Source: Odobenus rosmarus divergens
Taxonomy: Eukaryota; Chordata; Mammalia; Carnivora; Odobenidae
Reading direction: 5' to 3'
Length of the DNA stretch: 64,000 nt
Assembly: GCF_000321225.1 (NCBI RefSeq)
Contig: NW_004451005.1
Location: 624,821 to 688,820 of the forward strand
Shown here: one piece after another, positions 59,614-64,000 of the stretch
How the letters are laid out: every line of letters begins with the position of its first letter
Position numbering within the stretch: the stretch's first letter is position 1
Translations under genes and position numbers: made by a program
The notes under the pieces: generated by a model
Seen by the model: only the letters and a program-made list of their open reading frames with translations
Told to the model about the DNA's origin: nothing
Databases searched by the model: none

Positions 59614-60190
59614 CTAGCCATCCGGATCCTGAATTTGGAATGCATAGGTCCGTCTCCGCGCTGGGCAACACGAAGCCAACAACAAACACCTCCACGCCGT
59701 CTGCCATCAGGGCCAGGCCCAGGACAAAGAAAAGGGCCCACTGGAAACGGCCGTGACCACACTCTTGGATTATCAGCTCATACTGCTGGGCTAGTTCTTC
59801 CTCATCGGCTTTCCTCTCTGACTCCAGCTCCTGCCGGTCCTTGTGCACATCGCCCTTGGGCTGCCCCACTGACACAATGCTGTCCTTCCCTTGGTTCATA
59901 CGGGGGATGCCCTGATACTCCCCTTCATAGATTTCCTCATCTTCATCATGACCCTCAGTAGCTTCACTGGAGCCTTCATCATCATTGGCCTCCCCACTAT
60001 AGGTCTCTCCCTGCGGGGAACAGTCATCGTCCTCTTCATCTTGGAACCGACTGTAGGACCTCTGCGTGTATTCATCCTGGGCCCGGTCCACTGCCTGATT
60101 CACCTTCTTGACTGTTTGTTTCTTCACCTCTCGGGCTATGTCCTTGGCGCCCTTCATCAGTGAAGTCCTATCCTTGTAAGAGTCTTGCAT
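59614..60190 (-). CDS. SV2C: SV2C first coding exon (residues 1-192 plus 1 nt)
   Basis: Encodes the cytosolic N-terminus and TM1 of synaptic vesicle glycoprotein 2C, a 12-TM major-facilitator-like protein of synaptic and secretory vesicles. The start MQDSYKDRTSLMKGAKDIAR matches SV2C rather than SV2A or SV2B. Visible: basic KK-rich segment (residues about 19-30), acidic run DEEDDD (51-56), the SV2-family segment EATEGHDEDEEIYEGEYQGIP-like (74-96), a charged helix (about 119-140), the family motif GHGRFQW (145-151), TM1 (about 152-175), then the first luminal stretch up to WLG. The frame stays open past 59614, but a consensus donor (CTAG|GTGAGTAC) at 59613 ends the exon in phase 1. The ATG has A at -3. 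Family knowledge: SV2 proteins bind synaptotagmin through the N-terminus; the large luminal loop known as the botulinum neurotoxin A binding region lies in later exons outside this window. Residue 2 is Q, and the acidic tract looks one residue shorter than the remembered human protein. Identity is very secure. Confidence 0.97.
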
Positions 60191-60289
60191 CTTATCTCAA
60201 CCGATGGCCAACGCGAAGATGGGAATTCTTCAGACTCCGGTCAGTGGTTCAGCCCTGAATGCATCATCCACTTTGGGGTCAGAACAGAA
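60191..60289 (-). other. SV2C: SV2C 5' UTR part of the start-codon exon
   Basis: The 99 nt between the acceptor (pyrimidine-rich TTTTTCTTCTTTTGCAG, AG at 60290-60291) and the ATG at 60190. The start codon is therefore in the second or a later exon, as known for SV2 genes, and the promoter and upstream non-coding exon lie beyond 64000. Contains a short upstream ORF, listed separately. Confidence 0.85.
60241..60267 (-). promoter_or_regulatory. Upstream ORF of 8 codons in the SV2C 5' UTR
   Basis: On the minus strand, ATGATGCATTCAGGGCTGAA continues through CAC to a TGA stop: two adjacent ATGs and eight codons (MMHSGLNH). The stop lies 50 nt before the main ATG, a distance compatible with reinitiation. 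Function is inferred from position only, and no conservation could be tested. Confidence 0.5.
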
Positions 60290-60797
60290 CTGCAAAAGAA
60301 GAAAAACCACACAAAATATTTAGTATTCCTTTCTTGTCTTTTTTACCATTTACTTCTCAATCTCTTTTCACTGCCCCCTCAGACTAAGACACAGAATTAG
60401 CTTTTCCTTTCTTTGATCTCACTGTCCACATGCACACCGGATAATGATTCTCTGCCCAGGTGTGACTGGCGCTTGGAATACTTACGGGTTTTACTGCTGT
60501 TATTATTATCATTTGGTGTTTAAGGAACTCTGTCCTCTGGGAACTTTGATAGAATACACAGGCATTCCCCCAGAGAGTAAAACAGGACATCTGGCACCTC
60601 TAAAAGTACATTTAACACATTTTGCAAGTGTTATAAAGATATATTCTGATTGAGAAAAATAGTATTGCTCAGAGACATACACACACTGCAAAGGCAAAAC
60701 CAGAGTATGAGAAGAATCCTGTCTGACCTTATTTCCTAATAGTGAAAAAAAAAACCCAAAATTGCAGGCAAGCAGCCCTATACACGATGCTATTGAA

Positions 60798-60840
60798 TCA
60801 TATATATATATGATATGATATATATATATATATATATTTG
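60798..60840. repeat. (TA)n tract
   Basis: 'tatatatatatgatatgata' followed by about 11 TA units. The antisense open frame through it is a repeat artefact. Confidence 0.95.
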
Positions 60841-61749
60841 TAAAATTCGTTTCCCCTCTACTTTCATTATATCTCCTTCCAATAAATAACAAAGACTCAT
60901 ATGGGACCCAAAACCGCAACTGAGTATTTCCCCCTGGCATAACCACAGGACATGGGCAGAATTCATCAAATGACTTCAGATACCTTTGATAAACACTGAA
61001 TTGGAACATATAGTTTGTCTAGTCGGGGTCTGTCCTTTCAGAGGCCACCCCCAGGCTAGCAGGGACAGGTAAGCCACATGCCATGTCCCTTCACAACCCC
61101 GCCCTGTAAGTACTCCAAGCTTTGTCTCTACCTTCTTCACCTCTGGACACACACACACACCCCTTGTCCTACTGGCACTCCAGTTAACTGCGGTCTTGGG
61201 TACCAGAGTCATGGGTCTCCCATGACCCACCATTTGGTTTTCTTTCTCACTGAGATCACCCTATGTCTTGGCTTACGTTCGGGCTGAACACATGGTAACT
61301 GATCTTTCCCTTGTCCACTGTGCTGTCTCCTCTGGTGGCCCACCATTGTGGAGAGATGATGTAAAGGTGAGAGTCACTCTCCTCCATCATTAACTCCCCA
61401 AGCACTACTCTGTGGCAGCGTTGCAAACCATGAGTTACATAATAGCCATTTCTACCTTCTTTTTGTACCCAGCATAAAACACTTGATAAGTAGCTATACA
61501 AACATATACTTAAACGGCTCATTCAGACATCACAAACAAACCCAGCAATAAAGACAAAAAGATGTTTGTTTCTAAATGGACTGTGCGTTTCATGTTACCA
61601 CTGGATGACTACAAATGCCCAGGAGGCAAACAGAAGCATGGCTCTGCACGGCCCTGTGTTTTGGAAGACAGCAAAATGAAATTAAAATAAACATATGATT
61701 ACAAGCCTTTTTGCCAAGTGTCTTAATAGAGGGTTTTTCTGTATGTCCT

Positions 61750-61806
61750 CCTTTTTCTTTTTCTTTTCTTTCTTTCTTTCTTTCTCTTTCTTTTTTTTTT
61801 TTTTGG
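61750..61806. repeat. (TTTC)n / T-rich tract
   Basis: 'tttcttttctttctttcttt' then a T-run. No SINE body follows. Confidence 0.85.
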
Positions 61807-61989
61807 AGAGCTGAGAGTCAGGGGCAGGGAGAGATGGGAGGATCCATGAGCCGAGTAAGAAAAGATGAGCAGGCAGTTGGAAAAGAGTTTGAGGATGGAG
61901 GCTCAGAGACTCAAATGATACACCTCTGTTTCATGGTGAATCACTGAGTTACATGGGCCAGACATCATTTTAATAAAAAACAGTTTGAT

Positions 61990-62230
61990 TTCGTGCATAC
62001 TCTATGCCAGACATTGTGCCAAGAACTCTACATACATTTCTTAATTTTTTTATTTAATCCTTACTTCAATCCTCCAAAATAGGTATTACAGTCTCCATTA
62101 TACAGGTGGGAAGATTAAGACTTATTGAGATTTAAAAACTGGCCCAGGGTCACAATGTCAGTGGAGATGCTGGGGCTCCAGCCCAGATGTGTCTGACTCC
62201 AAAGACTTGCCCCTTACCCCTCTCTGCTTC
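61990..62230 (-). mobile_element. MIR (antisense), near full length
   Basis: 'tatgccagacattgtgccaa', 'ttatacaggtgggaagatta', 'ggcccagggtcacaatgtca' and 'cccagatgtgtctgactcc' follow reversed MIR. Confidence 0.85.
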
Positions 62231-62842
62231 ACCCAGTGCTCTTGCTAAGGTCTTACGAAATGCAGTAGCATGCTTCCGGGTCATTCTGATACCTTGGTTT
62301 CCTACACAAAAATTGTTTTATAGCCTCTTGCCTAAATCATCTTGTAGGTTCTGAAACAAGGGGAATTATTGTGATATCTTCACTCGTGATAGGTTTTATA
62401 TAGATAATAATTCCAAAACACGGTCTTGTTGGTTCAGATAAACCATCCCAACATGATGGCTGTACTTCAAAAGATAATCCTGTAGTCATTCTAAGATGTC
62501 CGTGGCTAAGAAGGGCAGGAAAGAAGGCAAAGCAATGAACCTCCAACCGCCTCCAGTCAAGTGCAGATGCCTGTTCCCCGTAATTCAAGACGGTGTACTT
62601 CTCTGTGAAATAAGGATAACGACATAACCACCTGGCAGTGTTGGGAGGATTAATAAGTGGTGTTTACTGTGTGTCCAGGAGAAAATTTGACATATATTTA
62701 GTGATTTTAATTCAGGTTCCCTAGGAACAGAACCCGTGATAAGGAATCAGGGGCAAATCATTTATTAAGAGGAGCTGGTTAAGGAGGGGAAAACTGAGGC
62801 TGGACAGCAGTTTGAGGCAGGATCCTGGGGGGTGAGCCTCAG

Positions 62843-62905
62843 CCTCCGCTCAGTGTTATTCCCACTCATCGAGGTATAATTTACATTGAATAAAATGCTC
62901 TGGTG
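62843..62905 (-). mobile_element. Short L1 3' UTR fragment (antisense)
   Basis: 'actcatcgaggtataattta' and 'cattgaataaaatg' resemble the reversed L1 3' UTR start, as also seen at 36465. Confidence 0.5.
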
Positions 62906-63469
62906 ATTATTAAAAGAACATAGTGCAACGGATATGGTGCAGAACACCAGCTAGATTATGAAGATGCTTATTCTGGCAGAAAACATTGGTTGAAATGCTT
63001 ATTCAGCCCAGGTTTGAAACCTCTGGACCTTCTAGTAACTGTCAACAAAAAAGAACAGCATATCTGAGCTCTGGACTTTGGTGGAGAAAGATGAGACAAT
63101 GGACATGGCCTTGTAGGAGCTCTAAGTATTATGTAAGAGTATCCACACTGCCTGACCTTGTGCAATAGAGACACTATTTGAAGGTGACTGGAGTTAAAAT
63201 GCAGAAATGCCTATCTGCAGCAAGACACCATTCTGAAAAGAAGCTTTCGGGAAGGAGGAGAGGGCATCTGAGATAAAGGAATATATACTGACCCATCATC
63301 CCAGCCTGTCCAAATCTTTGACATTAGACTTTTATTTAAGGATGCTGCTTGTCCTCCAAACCTTTGAATTTATGTGTAAATATGTGTAAATTCCCATTCT
63401 TTGAGTGATTTCCTTTCATTATTGCTTAACCTAATCACGGCTTCCCAGTTAAGCACAGTTGGTTTCCTC

Positions 63470-63560
63470 CAGGCACTCAATCACGTCTTCCATTATGGTT
63501 AGCCATGAACGCAACAGTCTTCCCTATTAGAACATAAGCTCCCTGAAAACAGGAACTTAG
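63470..63560 (+). mobile_element. L2-like 3' end remnant
   Basis: 'tagaacataagctccctgaa' and 'aacaggaacttagtaaaat' recall the 'gtaagctccttgagggcagg' motif of L2. Weak. Confidence 0.4.
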
Positions 63561-63951
63561 TAAAATAAAAAGCTATAAAGCAATGTTACTGAATGAGGAC
63601 ATAAGCAATGTAAGGGAGCCAACTCTCTCACTGCCCCTTTCATCATGAGAGACTTGCCTGGATCAGCATTTCCGCCAAAGTGCAGTCTGTAATATGTGGA
63701 CCTACAAGGAGCTCTGAGTGGAAAAAGTTCTATGGTCAAATAAATTTGGGAAGTTTCTGTCTCATACTAAATAGGTCCTTCTCTAGAAGTGTCACAGTTC
63801 AAGCTTTTTGTAAAGACCCTTGTTCAAATGTGTTATCCAACCATTTCCCACCCTTTCCTAAAAACAGAATGTCCCCACTCTCAACAGGACACCAACGAGC
63901 AGTCTGGCATCCAAATAAATGCCAAGATCCTTTTAAATTCTAACATGTCTA

Positions 63952-64000
63952 GGGGCATCTGGGTGGATCAGTCCGTTAAGCATTTGCCTTTGGTTCGGGT
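63952..64000 (+). mobile_element. CAN SINE, start only (cut by window end)
   Basis: 'ggggcatctgggtggatcag' to 'gcctttggttcgggt' is the 5' end of a sense SINE; the rest lies beyond the window. Confidence 0.93.

Larger units (their letters stand above)
60290..64000 (-). other. SV2C: SV2C intron upstream of the start-codon exon (3' part)
   Basis: The acceptor AG is at 60290-60291 on the minus strand. It contains a TA-rich run, a TTTC-rich run, an antisense MIR, an L2-like end and the beginning of a CAN SINE at the window edge. Stretches 60300-60800, 60845-61740, 62240-62840 and 62950-63470 show nothing I can name. The bases around 62705-62830 resemble an old LTR end but are too weak to call. 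Confidence 0.85.

Noticed and set aside
59635..59961. 108-codon plus-strand frame opposite SV2C
   Set aside because: Lies antisense to the SV2C exon and is explained by its codon pattern.
60509..61009. 166-codon minus-strand frame
   Set aside because: Passes through a TA repeat giving a run of Ile/Tyr codons, with no domain; it lies in the intron just upstream of the SV2C start exon.
1..64000. CRISPR array, operon or microbial defence system
   Set aside because: No evenly spaced direct repeats with unique spacers and no dense long ORFs; the sequence is mammalian intron with interspersed repeats.

Overview
The window is mammalian nuclear DNA, most likely from a caniform carnivoran of the arctoid group (bear, seal, mustelid or similar). 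The evidence is many tRNA-Lys-derived CAN SINEs (core 'gcctgggtggctcagttggttaagc'-like on + copies), carnivoran-type L1 3' ends, and old pan-mammalian repeats (MIR, L2, MER5, MER20, MER2, Tigger, MLT1). I saw none of the dog-specific SINEC_Cf subtype, so a bear, pinniped or mustelid is favoured over dog. The species call is inference.

The whole window lies inside one gene read on the minus strand: SV2C, a synaptic vesicle glycoprotein 2 family transporter-like protein. Two exons are visible. The first coding exon (59614-60289) carries 99 nt of 5' UTR and codons 1-192 plus one base. The next exon (12131-12311) encodes the segment from TM2 to the start of TM4. Both have canonical GT/AG junctions and their phases join exactly (1 nt + 2 nt). 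Between them is an intron of about 47.3 kb. Positions 60290-64000 are the 3' part of the upstream intron, and 1-12130 are the 5' part of the downstream intron. No second gene was found on either strand.

The introns hold ordinary carnivoran repeats: 16 CAN SINE segments (several with perfect target-site duplications, one nested inside another), at least nine L1 segments (one split by MER2, one split by an MLT1 LTR), DNA transposon fossils, MIR/L2 fragments and (AC)n microsatellites. Between these are long stretches of unique intronic sequence.

Three observations stand out. (1) At 2458-2529 there is an exact 35-nt copy of the 5' half of tRNA-Gly-GCC, ending at the anticodon, without poly(A) and between 16-bp direct repeats; it fits a tailless retropseudogene. 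(2) At 26815-26967 a local duplication is separated by about 52 bp that match, in inverted orientation, a segment 2.1 kb away (24696-24756), with microhomology at both junctions; this is the pattern of a replication template-switch event. (3) A small GC-rich, CpG-rich block at about 23165-23545 inside the long intron could be an intronic CpG island or alternative promoter. I see no CRISPR array, bacterial system or intact viral gene.
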